The notes: generated by a model not told the origin, from the sequence alone. Counted from the stretch's first letter, positions 46,601-55,804 are shown. The stretch: 64,000 nt of DNA from Neobacillus mesonae (GCF_001636315.1 NZ_KV440949.1:3466973-3530972); one strand, 5' to 3'. Program-made: numbers and translations.

Positions 46601-47947
46601 ATGCCGTTATTAATTATTGCAATTGGGGTTGTATTGTTACTTATTTTAATCATGGGATTCAAGTTAAACACCTTTGTATCATTGATTATTGTTTCCTTTA
46701 TTGTCGCATTGCTTTTAGGAATCCCGGTAAAAGATGTTGTTCATTCAATTGAAAACGGTTTAGGCGGGACGCTTGGACATATTGGTTTAATCTTTGGACT
46801 CGGCGCCATGCTTGGCCGGTTAATTGCTGATGCGGGCGGTGCCAACCGGATTGCGACAACATTAATTGACAAGTTCGGCGAAAAAAGAATTCAATGGGCT
46901 GTATTATTCGCTTCATTTATTGTAGGTATTGCACTATTTCTGGAAGTTACCATTGTTCTATTAGTTCCAATTATTTTCTCCATCGCAAAAGAATTAAAAG
47001 TTTCAATTGTGAAATTAGGTCTTCCAATGGTAACAGCTGCTTTAGCGGCGCATGCATTCTTACCGCCGCACCCAGGACCGATTGCGGTTGCAGCTGAATA
47101 TCATGCCAATGTTGGCTTAGTATTAATTTACGGAATTATTGTTGCCATTCCAACGGTAATTATTGCGGGTATTTTGTATCCAAAGCTGGCACAAAAAATT
47201 GTGCCTAGTGCCTTTACTAGAGAAGGAAGCTCATCTTTCGGTATTCAGAAAACATTTAAATTAGAAGAAACACCTGGTTTTGGAATCAGTGTCTTTACAG
47301 CACTTTTCCCTGTAATATTAATGGCTTTAGGGGCAGCGGTAGATATGGTGCAGCCAGCTTTAGGATTTAAAGATAATTGGTTTGTCATCTTCATTCGTTT
47401 TATCGGGACCTCCTCAACAGCGATGCTGCTTTCTGTTTTACTGGCGATTTACACTATGGGAATTCGTAGAAAAACCCCAATCAAGGATTTGATGGATTCT
47501 TGTTCTTCAGCGGTTAATGCGCTTGGGATGCTGCTGTTAATCATTGGCGGCGGCGGTGCATTAAAGCAAGTGCTTGTTGATGGCGGTGTAGGTGATTATG
47601 TTGCCAAAATATTTGAAGGAACTTCGATGTCACCTATTCTGTTTGCCTGGATTGTCGCAGCATTATTACGTGTCTGCTTAGGTTCTGGAACGGTTGCAAC
47701 CTTAACAACCCCAGGACTGGTTATTCCTTTAATGGCAACCATGCCTGATGTTAACTTAGAATTAGTAACACTTGCTACAGGTGCCGGAAGTGCTATTGCC
47801 TCACATGTTAACGATGCTGGTTTCTGGATGGTCAAAGAGTCTTTAGGGATGTCCTTGAAAGAGGCCTTTGGAACATATACGATCCTTTCCACCGTTGTGG
47901 CAGTTTCGGGATTAGTCTTCACCTTAATCTTAGGTGCATTTCTTTAA
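46601..47947 (+). CDS. GntP-family sugar-acid permease
   Basis: A 448-residue membrane protein with about 12 helices of the gluconate:H+ symporter family (LEVTIVLLVPIIFS near 112, FLPPHPGPIAVA near 150, SAIASHVNDAGFW near 402). AGGAGG before ATG. Linked to a DUF1537 kinase and PdxA2-like dehydrogenase, so the cargo is probably a four-carbon acid such as threonate or erythronate rather than gluconate (inference). Confidence 0.88.
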   Translation: MPLLIIAIGVVLLLILIMGFKLNTFVSLIIVSFIVALLLGIPVKDVVHSIENGLGGTLGHIGLIFGLGAMLGRLIADAGGANRIATTLIDKFGEKRIQWAVLFASFIVGIALFLEVTIVLLVPIIFSIAKELKVSIVKLGLPMVTAALAAHAFLPPHPGPIAVAAEYHANVGLVLIYGIIVAIPTVIIAGILYPKLAQKIVPSAFTREGSSSFGIQKTFKLEETPGFGISVFTALFPVILMALGAAVDMVQPALGFKDNWFVIFIRFIGTSSTAMLLSVLLAIYTMGIRRKTPIKDLMDSCSSAVNALGMLLLIIGGGGALKQVLVDGGVGDYVAKIFEGTSMSPILFAWIVAALLRVCLGSGTVATLTTPGLVIPLMATMPDVNLELVTLATGAGSAIASHVNDAGFWMVKESLGMSLKEAFGTYTILSTVVAVSGLVFTLILGAFL

Positions 47948-47957
47948 AAAAAACGAA

Positions 47958-47998
47958 GAAACCATTTTATAGCCGCTATAAAATGGTTTCTTTTTTTT
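47958..47998 (+). terminator. Terminator of the GntP gene
   Basis: Perfect 15-bp stem GAAACCATTTTATAG/CTATAAAATGGTTTC with 3-nt loop and eight T residues. Confidence 0.9.
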
Positions 47999-48053
47999 AT
48001 GAGCTGTTTGATCTTGCTTTTACTTTGACGGTATTTTGCTTATAATGAAAGGT

Positions 48054-48076
48054 GTTGCAAAATGCACAACTGCCAA
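48054..48076. promoter_or_regulatory. GTTGCA operator in the regulator's own promoter
   Basis: GTTGCAAAATGCACAACTG, a pseudo-palindrome that matches the start of the sites upstream of the permease. It lies just after a TTTACT-N16-TATAAT promoter candidate (TATAAT near 48041), suggesting autoregulation. Confidence 0.6.
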
Positions 48077-48113
48077 CATAAATAACCGTTTAGCCAGAAG
48101 GTGAAAAGAAATA

Positions 48114-49880
48114 ATGATGAAAGCGTTGGTCATTGTCCCTTATGAGGGGCTGTTGGAATTAATGAAAGAGATCCAGCAAGAAGTAGAAGATATTCAATTA
48201 CATATCGAATTAGGTAATTTATATGAAGGGGTCGCGATTGCAAAGGATGCGGAACAACACGGCTATCATGTCATCATCAGCCGTGGGGGAACAGCTTCGA
48301 TGATTCAGGAGGCGGTTTCGATTCCGGTGATTGACATTCAAGTGTCCGGCTATGATGTATTACGTATTTTAACACTAGTAAAAGGATTTTCAAGGAAAGC
48401 GGCCATCGTTGGATTTAGCAATATTACCCAAGGGGCGGCAACGATTTGTGAGCTTCTTGATTTAGATATAAAGACATTAACAATCACCAAAGATAGTGAA
48501 GTGACAGAAACACTCGCGAATTTAAAAAATCTTGGCTATGAGGTCATCATCGGTGATGTCGTGACTGTTCAAAGTGCCAGACAGCTGGGATTGACAGGTG
48601 TTTTGATTACGTCTGGAAAAGAAGCGATTCTTGATGCCCTGGAAGAAGCAAGAAGGTCCTATCACTTATTCTCCCGTCTGCAGCAGGATGTTTCTATTTT
48701 TCAAGCTATTCTTGATGGAAATGAACAGGCAATCGCTGTTTTCAATAAAGAGGAAACCATGGTTTATGCCAACGAGCGGTTTAATCAGGAGTTTCAGTGG
48801 ATGAAAATCGAAAGTTCACCGGATTTAAAAAAGATAATCCACGAAACGGCATTGACCCGTGAGAAGCAAACGATCACACTTCACATGAATCATGTTTTTT
48901 GGAAGATCACCACATGTCTGAAAGAAGACAGTATTATTATGTATTTTGACAAAAATGTTCCTGACCAGGTGATGGCACAAAACGGTAATGCAAATGCAAT
49001 TGAATTTCATACATCCGTTTCATTTACTCCTTTTTCGGGAAAAAGCGAGCAAATTCAAAAGGTGCTTAAGCAAATTGATCAATATAGTAAAAGTGAAGCT
49101 TCGGTTTGGATTTCCGGCGAAGAAGGAATTGGCAAGGAATTAGCTGTCCATACTATTTATTTAAAAAGAAAAAAAATGAAAGAATCCTTTATCACACTGC
49201 ATTGTGATGTAATAAGTGAAGAACAGCTGAAAAATCTATTAAATGAGGCTTTTTTTGAAAGATATGCCAATGGTGTAGTTTATCTGAAACATATCGATCA
49301 ACTAAGTCCTTCGATGCAAAAAGAATTATCCCAGATACTTACGCAGAATGAAGCTGAAAAACTGCAATGGCTGGCGTCTTCTGAGGATAACATCGAGGAG
49401 AAGATGAAAGGCGGTTCATTTGATAGCGTGCTGTATGCTGCATTAGCGGAGTTGAAAATTCAAATTCCGCCATTGCGGGAACGTAGAAGTGATATTGAAG
49501 ATTTAGTGCATGTGTTTATTTCAGAATTTCATCCAAAGTATGGAAACAAAGTGGTGGGTATTCGCCAGGATGCATTAGAGGAACTGAAGAACTATGATTG
49601 GCCTGGTAATGTACAACAACTGAGACAAATCATTGAACAATTATTTTTAGAAGCCTCTTCCTACTATATTGAAAAGAACGAAGTGGAAGCCGCCCTTAAG
49701 CAATTAAAACAGCAAGAGAAGCCTGCTGATCCATTAACACCTATCGATTTAAGCGGTACATTAGAGGAAATTGAAAAACAAGTGATTATCAAAGTGTTGG
49801 AAGAAGAAGGAATGAATCAATCGAAAGCAGCAAAACGGTTAGGAATTAACCGTTCCACATTGTGGCGCAAGCTAAAATAA
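48114..49880 (+). CDS. PrpR_N/NtrC-like regulator with degenerate AAA+ domain
   Basis: A 588-residue regulator: PrpR_N sensor domain (about residues 1-175), PAS-like part (about 195-290), AAA+ domain (about 305-520) and a Fis-type HTH (KAAKRLGINRSTLWRKLK) at the end. In true sigma-54 activators, the AAA+ domain has a GAFTGA loop and a GTLFLDE Walker B. Here the GAFTGA loop is absent and Walker B reads GVVYLKHID, though Walker A (GEEGIGKE) survives. I could find no sigma-54 promoter nearby. It therefore probably works as a sigma-54-independent regulator, as TyrR does, controlling the sugar-acid genes through GTTGCA sites. Confidence 0.85.
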   Translation: MMKALVIVPYEGLLELMKEIQQEVEDIQLHIELGNLYEGVAIAKDAEQHGYHVIISRGGTASMIQEAVSIPVIDIQVSGYDVLRILTLVKGFSRKAAIVGFSNITQGAATICELLDLDIKTLTITKDSEVTETLANLKNLGYEVIIGDVVTVQSARQLGLTGVLITSGKEAILDALEEARRSYHLFSRLQQDVSIFQAILDGNEQAIAVFNKEETMVYANERFNQEFQWMKIESSPDLKKIIHETALTREKQTITLHMNHVFWKITTCLKEDSIIMYFDKNVPDQVMAQNGNANAIEFHTSVSFTPFSGKSEQIQKVLKQIDQYSKSEASVWISGEEGIGKELAVHTIYLKRKKMKESFITLHCDVISEEQLKNLLNEAFFERYANGVVYLKHIDQLSPSMQKELSQILTQNEAEKLQWLASSEDNIEEKMKGGSFDSVLYAALAELKIQIPPLRERRSDIEDLVHVFISEFHPKYGNKVVGIRQDALEELKNYDWPGNVQQLRQIIEQLFLEASSYYIEKNEVEAALKQLKQQEKPADPLTPIDLSGTLEEIEKQVIIKVLEEEGMNQSKAAKRLGINRSTLWRKLK

Positions 49881-49897
49881 CAGCTTGCGTTTTTTTA
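49866..49897 (+). terminator. Terminator overlapping the regulator stop codon
   Basis: Stem CGCAAGCT/AGCTTGCG with 8-nt loop and seven T residues; the left arm lies in the last codons of the gene. Confidence 0.85.
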
Positions 49898-49909
49898 TTT
49901 TTTAAATAG

Positions 49910-49974
49910 GTTGCAAAAAACAACAGCATAATTATATTGGAAATATGGCGTTGATAATTATTGCTTAATGCAAC
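49910..49974. promoter_or_regulatory. GTTGCA/TGCAAC sites upstream of the kinase gene
   Basis: GTTGCAAAAAACAACAG at 49910-49926 and TGCAAC at 49969-49974, matching the sites before the permease and regulator genes. Confidence 0.55.
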
Positions 49975-50127
49975 ATTTTGTTTTATTATTATTTCTGTAA
50001 TCGTTTTTAGGATTTAAATTCATTAATACGTTTTAGAAACATACAAAGCTCAATAGGTGCTGTAGTCCGAATGAAAAGGAAACGAACAATACAAACTATT
50101 ATATGTATAAAGGGGGTCGGGAGTTAG

Positions 50128-51432
50128 GTGAAACTAGCAGTTATAGCAGATGATTTAACAGGCGCAAATGACACAGGTGTCCAATTTGCCAAACAAGGTT
50201 TAAAAACAACTGTGCTGTTTTCTGATACGCAATTGCAGCAGTCGCACTTAAGTGAGGATGTCATTGTATTAAATTCGGACAGCCGTGCTTTAATTGCTAA
50301 AAAGGCTTATGAGGCCGTATTTCAAATGGCAGCACAATTAAACCATTTAGGCGTTTCCAATGTGTTTAAAAAAGTCGACTCCACTATGCGAGGAAACATT
50401 GGCCCAGAAATTGATGCGGTAATGGATGTCTTTCAGATTAAGACTTCATTTGTTGTCCCGGCTTTTCCGAAAAGCAAACGGGTGACACTGAACGGCAGCC
50501 ATTATGTTAATGGTGTGCTATTAGCCGCAACGGAAATGGCAAATGATCCCGCCTGCCCTGTCAAAGAGAGTTACTTACCAAAATTATTGCAGAATCAAAG
50601 CAAGCGAAAAATAGACTTAATTTCAATGTCTGATGTGAGACAAGGAATCAGCCATTTATCTGAAAAAATGACTGAACTGTCTTCAGGGGAAATTTCGAAA
50701 ATTATCATTATCGATGCCACATCGGATGAGGAACTGGAGACCATTGTCCAAGCAGCAAAAGCTTTAAAGGAGAAAGTTCTGTGGGTCGGTTCTGCGGGGA
50801 TTGCTTCCCACCTTTATGGCACAAGTACTGATAAAATGCAGTTCCACCCTGGTCAGGATGGGGAAAGACATCCGGTACTGCTTGTCGCCGGGAGTGTCAA
50901 ATCGACCACACATCAACAAATTCAAGAGCTGAAAGTGAAAAATCATGTTGAAGAAATTGTGATTTCTCCTGAAGAATTCTTTTTTGAAGACAGACGGAAG
51001 CTTGAAATTGAACGAGTGGTAAAAGCTGGCCAAGTCCTGCTTCGACAAAATGATTTAGTCGTTTCGACCGATCGAGGGGAGGAAACGATTAATAGAGTCA
51101 AAGAACTACAGCACTCACTCGGGTTATCGAATTTGCAAGTAGGCACCACGATTGCTGAAGCGATGGGAGAAATTGCTGGCCGGTTAATCGAATGCAACCG
51201 TATTTCCGGTGCTGTTTTAACAGGCGGAGATATTGCTGCTGCTACATGCAAGGTGTTGAACGGGGAAGGCATTCGTGTGATCGGCGAAGTGGAAGCGGGT
51301 ATACCGTATGGAAAGCTATTCGGCGGTTTATACGACGGGATGCCGCTGGTGACAAAAGCGGGTGCATTTGGAACCGATCAGGCATTTGTGAAAGCGCTGG
51401 AAACCATTACTGGAGTAAATGGCCTATCTTAA
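50128..51432 (+). CDS. Four-carbon acid sugar kinase (DUF1537; OtnK/DtnK type)
   Basis: A 434-residue kinase of the DUF1537 family. N-terminal sugar-acid binding domain begins with ADDLTGANDTGVQFA; the C-terminal nucleotide-binding domain has VLTGGDIAAATCKVL near 360. Characterised members phosphorylate D-threonate (DtnK) or 3-oxo-tetronates (OtnK). The downstream PdxA2-like gene points to the D-threonate 4-phosphate route. GTG start after AAAGGGGG/GGGAG sequence. Confidence 0.87.
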   Translation: MKLAVIADDLTGANDTGVQFAKQGLKTTVLFSDTQLQQSHLSEDVIVLNSDSRALIAKKAYEAVFQMAAQLNHLGVSNVFKKVDSTMRGNIGPEIDAVMDVFQIKTSFVVPAFPKSKRVTLNGSHYVNGVLLAATEMANDPACPVKESYLPKLLQNQSKRKIDLISMSDVRQGISHLSEKMTELSSGEISKIIIIDATSDEELETIVQAAKALKEKVLWVGSAGIASHLYGTSTDKMQFHPGQDGERHPVLLVAGSVKSTTHQQIQELKVKNHVEEIVISPEEFFFEDRRKLEIERVVKAGQVLLRQNDLVVSTDRGEETINRVKELQHSLGLSNLQVGTTIAEAMGEIAGRLIECNRISGAVLTGGDIAAATCKVLNGEGIRVIGEVEAGIPYGKLFGGLYDGMPLVTKAGAFGTDQAFVKALETITGVNGLS

Positions 51433-51473
51433 AAAGGGCTTTATAAAAAATAGAAGTGAAATCGGAGGAATAG

Positions 51474-52475
51474 ATGATGGCTGCCAATAAACCAATTATC
51501 GCTATTACAATGGGTGACCCATCAGGTGTCGGACCTGAAATTATTGTTAAATCTTTAAATGATCAAAACATTTATGAAAATTGCCGTCCATTTGTTGTCG
51601 GCGACCTTAAAATTCTTAAGCGAGCTTTAGGAGTAACCAATATCGACCTGCAGTTAAACAGCATTTCGAATCCAGAAGAAGCAAAGTATGAATATGGAAC
51701 AATCGATATCGTCGACCTAGATTTAGTGTCAGAGGATTTACCATGGGGACAAGTATCTCCTGAAGCTGGAAATGCTGCTTTCCGCTATTTGGAAAAGTCA
51801 ATTTCCTACGCAAATGAGGGGCGTATTCAAGCGATTTGTACAGCTCCATTAAATAAAGAAGCTCTTCATAAAGCGGGCCATATGTATCCTGGACACACTG
51901 AGATCCTGGCTGAATTAACGAACACAAAAGATTTTGCGATGATGTTATCAGCCCCTGGTTTACGTGTCATCCATGTGACTACTCATATCGGACTGCTTGA
52001 TGCGATTAACAAAATTAACGCTGACCGTCAATATACGGTGATCAAGCTTGCCCATGAAACATTACAAAAAGCAGGAATTAAGTCACCAAGGATTGCTGTT
52101 TGCGGAATCAACCCGCATGCTGGTGAAAACGGTCTGTTCGGTCATGGGGAAGAAGAAGAAAAAATTATTCCGGCTGTTCAAAAGGCACAGGCTGAAGGAA
52201 TTAATGTGCAAGGGCCGCTTCCGGCAGATACATTATTTTTCAGAGCAAAGCGCGGCGACTTTGACATTGTTGTAGCCCAGTATCATGACCAAGGGCACGG
52301 ACCGATTAAAGTATTGGGACTAGAAGCCGGCGTAAACATAACGGTTGGTCTTCCAACCATTCGGACAAGCGTGGACCACGGCACCGCTTTTGACATTGCA
52401 GGTAAAAATATTGCCGACGAGCTTTCATTAAAAGAAGCCATTCGCATGGCGATTGAATTAGCTCCTGAAAAATAG
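51474..52475 (+). CDS. pdxA: PdxA/PdxA2-type 4-phosphate dehydrogenase
   Basis: A 333-residue NAD-dependent dehydrogenase of the PdxA family: TMGDPSGVGPE near residue 12, metal His in GHTEILAEL near 140, QYHDQGHGPIKVLG near 268 and DHGTAFDIAG near 300. PdxA proper acts in pyridoxal phosphate synthesis, but PdxA2 paralogues beside DUF1537 kinases oxidise and decarboxylate D-threonate 4-phosphate to DHAP. The genomic context supports PdxA2. Lies 41 bp after the kinase gene. Confidence 0.88.
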   Translation: MMAANKPIIAITMGDPSGVGPEIIVKSLNDQNIYENCRPFVVGDLKILKRALGVTNIDLQLNSISNPEEAKYEYGTIDIVDLDLVSEDLPWGQVSPEAGNAAFRYLEKSISYANEGRIQAICTAPLNKEALHKAGHMYPGHTEILAELTNTKDFAMMLSAPGLRVIHVTTHIGLLDAINKINADRQYTVIKLAHETLQKAGIKSPRIAVCGINPHAGENGLFGHGEEEEKIIPAVQKAQAEGINVQGPLPADTLFFRAKRGDFDIVVAQYHDQGHGPIKVLGLEAGVNITVGLPTIRTSVDHGTAFDIAGKNIADELSLKEAIRMAIELAPEK

Positions 52476-52495
52476 TTCAAACTAAATAAAGATAA

Positions 52496-52538
52496 GGGAA
52501 AGCAAGAGGGACTTTGAGAGACCTCTTGCTGCCTTTTT
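52496..52538 (+). terminator. Terminator after pdxA
   Basis: Stem AGCAAGAGG/CCTCTTGCT followed by GCCTTTTT. Confidence 0.8.
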
Positions 52539-52613
52539 ATGTGTTGATTTGGAGCCTGCTAGTAAAACAAGGTTATACATAATTAATGGTGAAAACAAAA
52601 GGAGTGTTTCAAA

Positions 52614-53873
52614 ATGTCTTTTCCGAAGCTTGCAAAAATAAGACAACAATTCCCTGCCGAAAGTATTGAAAATATTCCTGCTGTCATGACGGAACAATTT
52701 CAGCAAATTAACGCCGATGAAAAAATTAAATCAGGTATGGAAATTGCGATTACTGTTGGCAGCCGCGGGATTGCCAATATTCCTTTAATCGTCAGAAGTG
52801 TCGCTGATGAAATCAAAAAACGAGGCGCCACCCCGTTTATCATTCCGGCAATGGGAAGCCACGGGGGTGCTACAGCAGAAGGTCAAATCGAAGTGTTGGA
52901 AGGATTAGGAGTGACAGAGGAATCGACAGGCTGTGAAATCCGTTCTTCAATGGATGTAGTCGAAATTGGCCAAACGTCAGACGGCATTCCGGTGTATCTT
53001 GACAAGCATGCCCACAATGCCGATGGAATCATCATCATGGGCCGCGTTAAACCACATACTGATTTTAAAAAAGAAATTGAGAGCGGTTTACTGAAAATGG
53101 CATCAATTGGAATTGGGAAGCATAAGCAGGCACTCGCCCTGCACACATACGGCATTAAGGGAATCCGCGATATGATGCCTGATGTGGGTAAGGTTGTATT
53201 TAAGCAGCCAAATACATTATTCGGAATCGCCATTGTTGAGAACGCGCATGAAGAAACGGCGATCATTGAAGCGATCGAGAATGACCGGATTGAGGAACGT
53301 GAAAAAGAGTTGCTGGCTGAAGCTTTTAAGATGATGCCAAGCCTGCCAGTAGACAAGATTGATATTTTAGTGGTTGATGAAATCGGTAAAAATTACAGCG
53401 GTACCGGTATGGATACAAATATTATCGGCCGTATCCGGGTATTGGGAGTAGAAGAACCAGGAAACCCGGATATTAAATATGTCATCGCATCGAATTTAAG
53501 CGAAGCCTCCCACGGCAATGCGCTCGGAATAGGTCTTGCTGACCTTACAACCCAGCGCCTGTTTGAAAAAATTGATTTTAAAGCGATGAATGAGAATGTC
53601 GTGACAAGTACGTTCTTAGACCGGGCCAAGATTCCAATCGTCCTTGATAACGATCAAGAGGCACTAAAAGCAGCTTTACGTGCCACTTGGGGCGTCGCAC
53701 CGGAAGAAGCAAGAATCGTTAGAATCCCAAACACCCTCCACATCGGAGACCTATACGTTTCGGAAGTTATATTTAACGAACTTATGGATAAAGAAAACAT
53801 CGAAGTACTAGAGGACCTGCAAGAAATGAAATTCGGGGAAGATGGTTACTTCTTGCCGATGAAGCATGAGTGA
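52614..53873 (+). CDS. LarA-like (DUF2088) lactate racemase family protein
   Basis: A 419-residue protein of the nickel-pincer lactate racemase family. LarA-type features: MGSHGGATA near residue 83, KPHTDFKKEIESG near 145 and GIGKHKQALALH near 167, matching His/Lys residues that hold the cofactor and substrate in LarA. Homologues racemise or epimerise various 2-hydroxyacids. Next to the sugar-acid genes, C2 epimerisation of a threonate/erythronate-type acid is a reasonable inference. No larB, larC or larE is in the window. AAGGAG before ATG; a terminator separates it from pdxA. Confidence 0.85.
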   Translation: MSFPKLAKIRQQFPAESIENIPAVMTEQFQQINADEKIKSGMEIAITVGSRGIANIPLIVRSVADEIKKRGATPFIIPAMGSHGGATAEGQIEVLEGLGVTEESTGCEIRSSMDVVEIGQTSDGIPVYLDKHAHNADGIIIMGRVKPHTDFKKEIESGLLKMASIGIGKHKQALALHTYGIKGIRDMMPDVGKVVFKQPNTLFGIAIVENAHEETAIIEAIENDRIEEREKELLAEAFKMMPSLPVDKIDILVVDEIGKNYSGTGMDTNIIGRIRVLGVEEPGNPDIKYVIASNLSEASHGNALGIGLADLTTQRLFEKIDFKAMNENVVTSTFLDRAKIPIVLDNDQEALKAALRATWGVAPEEARIVRIPNTLHIGDLYVSEVIFNELMDKENIEVLEDLQEMKFGEDGYFLPMKHE

Positions 53874-53919
53874 TGCATTGGTGGTGCATTACCTAAAATT
53901 AGACGAATAAGTGGGTTTT

Positions 53920-54350
53920 GGAGCCTATTGGCGACATTTCTCTTAGTAAAAACAACAAAAGTGTTTCCAATAGAGCCTATTGGCGACATTTCTCTTAGCA
54001 AAAATAACAAAAGTGTTTCCAATAGAGCCTATTGGCGACATTTCCCTTAGCAAAAATAACAAAAGTGTTTCCAATAGAGCCTATTGGCGACATTTCCCTT
54101 AGCAAAAATAACAAAAGTGTTTCCAATAGAGCCTATTGGCGACATTTCTCTTTGCAAGAACTACTAAAGTGTTTCCAATAAAGCCTATTGGCGACATTTC
54201 TCTTTGCAAGAACTACTAAAGTGTTTCCAATAAAGCCTATTGGCGACATTTCTCTTTGCAAGAACTACTAAAGTGTTTCCAAAAGAGCCTATTGGCGACA
54301 TTTCTCTTTGCAAGAACTACTAAAGTGTTTCCAATAAAGCCTATTGGAAC
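53920..54350. repeat. 52-bp tandem array 5 (CCAATA-GAGCC-TATTGG family)
   Basis: CCTATT anchors at 53924, 53976, 54028, 54080, 54132, 54184, 54236, 54288 and 54340: eight intervals of exactly 52 bp. Arms CCAATA and TATTGG flank GAGCC or AAGCC. The first four linkers read CTTAGCAAAAATAAC (one early variant), the last four CTTTGCAAGAACTAC, showing block-wise homogenisation. Lies between convergent genes. Confidence 0.95.
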
Positions 54351-54423
54351 GGGGGCTGGGTTTAGGTCAATAGAGCAGGGGGCCACTACCCGAAAAAGTC
54401 CGCAGCAGATTGATTCAAGGTAA

Positions 54424-54466
54424 AAACAAAGCTTGGGAGAGAAGCCCAAGCTTTGTTTCTTTTTTT
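54424..54466 (+). terminator. Terminator downstream of array 5
   Basis: Perfect 14-bp stem AAACAAAGCTTGGG/CCCAAGCTTTGTTT with 7-nt loop, then CTTTTTTT. As no other terminator is seen after the LarA-like gene, the array may be transcribed as its 3' UTR. Confidence 0.85.
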
Positions 54467-54488
54467 GTAAAGGGAATTGTTTTTAGAT

Positions 54489-54583
54489 TCGCCGATAAAT
54501 TTGCTCTTTTCGCCAATAAAATCAAAATATCGCCGATAAAAGGTCTTGATTCGGCGATAAATACAAAAAATTCGCCGATATAA
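54489..54583. repeat. 20-21-bp tandem repeats (TTCGCCGATAAA family)
   Basis: Copies at 54490, 54511, 54531, 54552 and 54573 (spacing 21, 20, 21, 21). Reverse complement of the family at 29829-29940. Confidence 0.85.
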
Positions 54584-54629
54584 TCATATAATCCACTTTT
54601 TTCAATATAGAAAAAGCAATAAATTTGCG

Positions 54630-55625
54630 TTACTTATACACTTGCTGATCAGCCTGCCGTTTTATAAAAAAGAGTGTTTTCTTTCCCTTCATATTGACCG
54701 CTGTGATTCCCGCGGCGACGAGGATAAGTGCACCGACGGTATTAAGTGATAAATGTTCCCCAGGAAGAAATATAGCTGATAAAATGGTTCCAGCAACAGG
54801 TACAACAAACTTATAAAGCGAAACTTCGCCGGCCTTATTGTACTTTAGCAACGAGGTCCACAAAGCAAAGGCTGCCGCAGATAAAAAGACTGCGTATAGA
54901 AGCAGCGCCCATGCCGTGGGTGTGAACGTCATGGCGTTAGGCTTGAGGTTTGGTGTCCCGACCAAAAGCATCAGCAGTGAACCGACAAACATTTGCCAGC
55001 CGGTCAATGCAAACGGGTGAATGTCACGCGACAGTTTTTTAGACAAAAAGGTCCCGAAAGCACCAGCTAACCCCGAAAGCAGCATAAAGCCTTCACCCAT
55101 AAAGGAGAAAGACAGTGAGGCATCCTGTCCCCAGTTTGCCAGCACAATTCCCCCAAAGCCTGTAATGAGACCAAAGATTTTCCGACCATCCAGGCGATCA
55201 TTTGAGTAAACAAAATGCGCTAGAAAAACAACGAAAAACACTCCGCTCGAATTGAGAATCGCCGCTTTCATTCCCGATGTATGAGCTAATCCATTATAAA
55301 AGAAGAAATATGACAAACTCGTTGATAAAAGCCCTAAACTTATAATGGCAGGCCATTGCTGCCAGCGGACTTTAAGTGCTTTTCGGTCAACGAAGAATAC
55401 GATCAAAAGCAGCAATAATGCCGACATCATGAAACGCATGCCAGCAAAAACAATCTTAGCTGTTAAATCATCCCCCGCCATGCCAAGCTCCTCATAACTA
55501 AGCTTCAAAACAGGAAACGCACTTCCCCATAACACAGAGCAAAAAACAGCAATCAAAATAACCCAAAACCTACCTGTGAAAAAATGCACAAAAGCAGCTC
55601 TATTATCCAAAATATCCAACCCCAA
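54630..55625 (-). CDS. EamA/DMT-family transporter
   Basis: A 331-residue membrane protein with ten helices in two EamA repeats (WGSAFPVLKLSYEELG near 35; GFMLLSGLAGAFGTFLSKKLS near 180). Drug/metabolite exporter family; substrate unknown. Start uncertain: TTG 55625 has a poorly placed SD; GTG near 55589 (VHFFTGRF) is an alternative. Confidence 0.85.
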   Translation of the reverse strand: MGLDILDNRAAFVHFFTGRFWVILIAVFCSVLWGSAFPVLKLSYEELGMAGDDLTAKIVFAGMRFMMSALLLLLIVFFVDRKALKVRWQQWPAIISLGLLSTSLSYFFFYNGLAHTSGMKAAILNSSGVFFVVFLAHFVYSNDRLDGRKIFGLITGFGGIVLANWGQDASLSFSFMGEGFMLLSGLAGAFGTFLSKKLSRDIHPFALTGWQMFVGSLLMLLVGTPNLKPNAMTFTPTAWALLLYAVFLSAAAFALWTSLLKYNKAGEVSLYKFVVPVAGTILSAIFLPGEHLSLNTVGALILVAAGITAVNMKGKKTLFFIKRQADQQVYK

Positions 55626-55668
55626 ATCCCTATAATAGCTCTAACAAACCATTATACACGATGATGAT

Positions 55669-55735
55669 GGATAGGGACGGTTCTTCTGCCTCAAAAATGA
55701 AAAAGATGATGCACTAGTTCCGTCCCCATGCTTCC
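55669..55735. repeat. GGGACGGTTCT ... CCGTCCCC dispersed element
   Basis: GGGACGGTTCTTCTGCCTC paired at a distance with CTAGTTCCGTCCCC; related to elements at 14672, 43850, 46178, 56599 and 57427. Confidence 0.6.
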
Positions 55736-55804
55736 CTATTAGAGGGAATGTTCATAAATGGGATATAATAGTAGTTATCATTCTACAGAACGGAGGGAGT
55801 CCAA

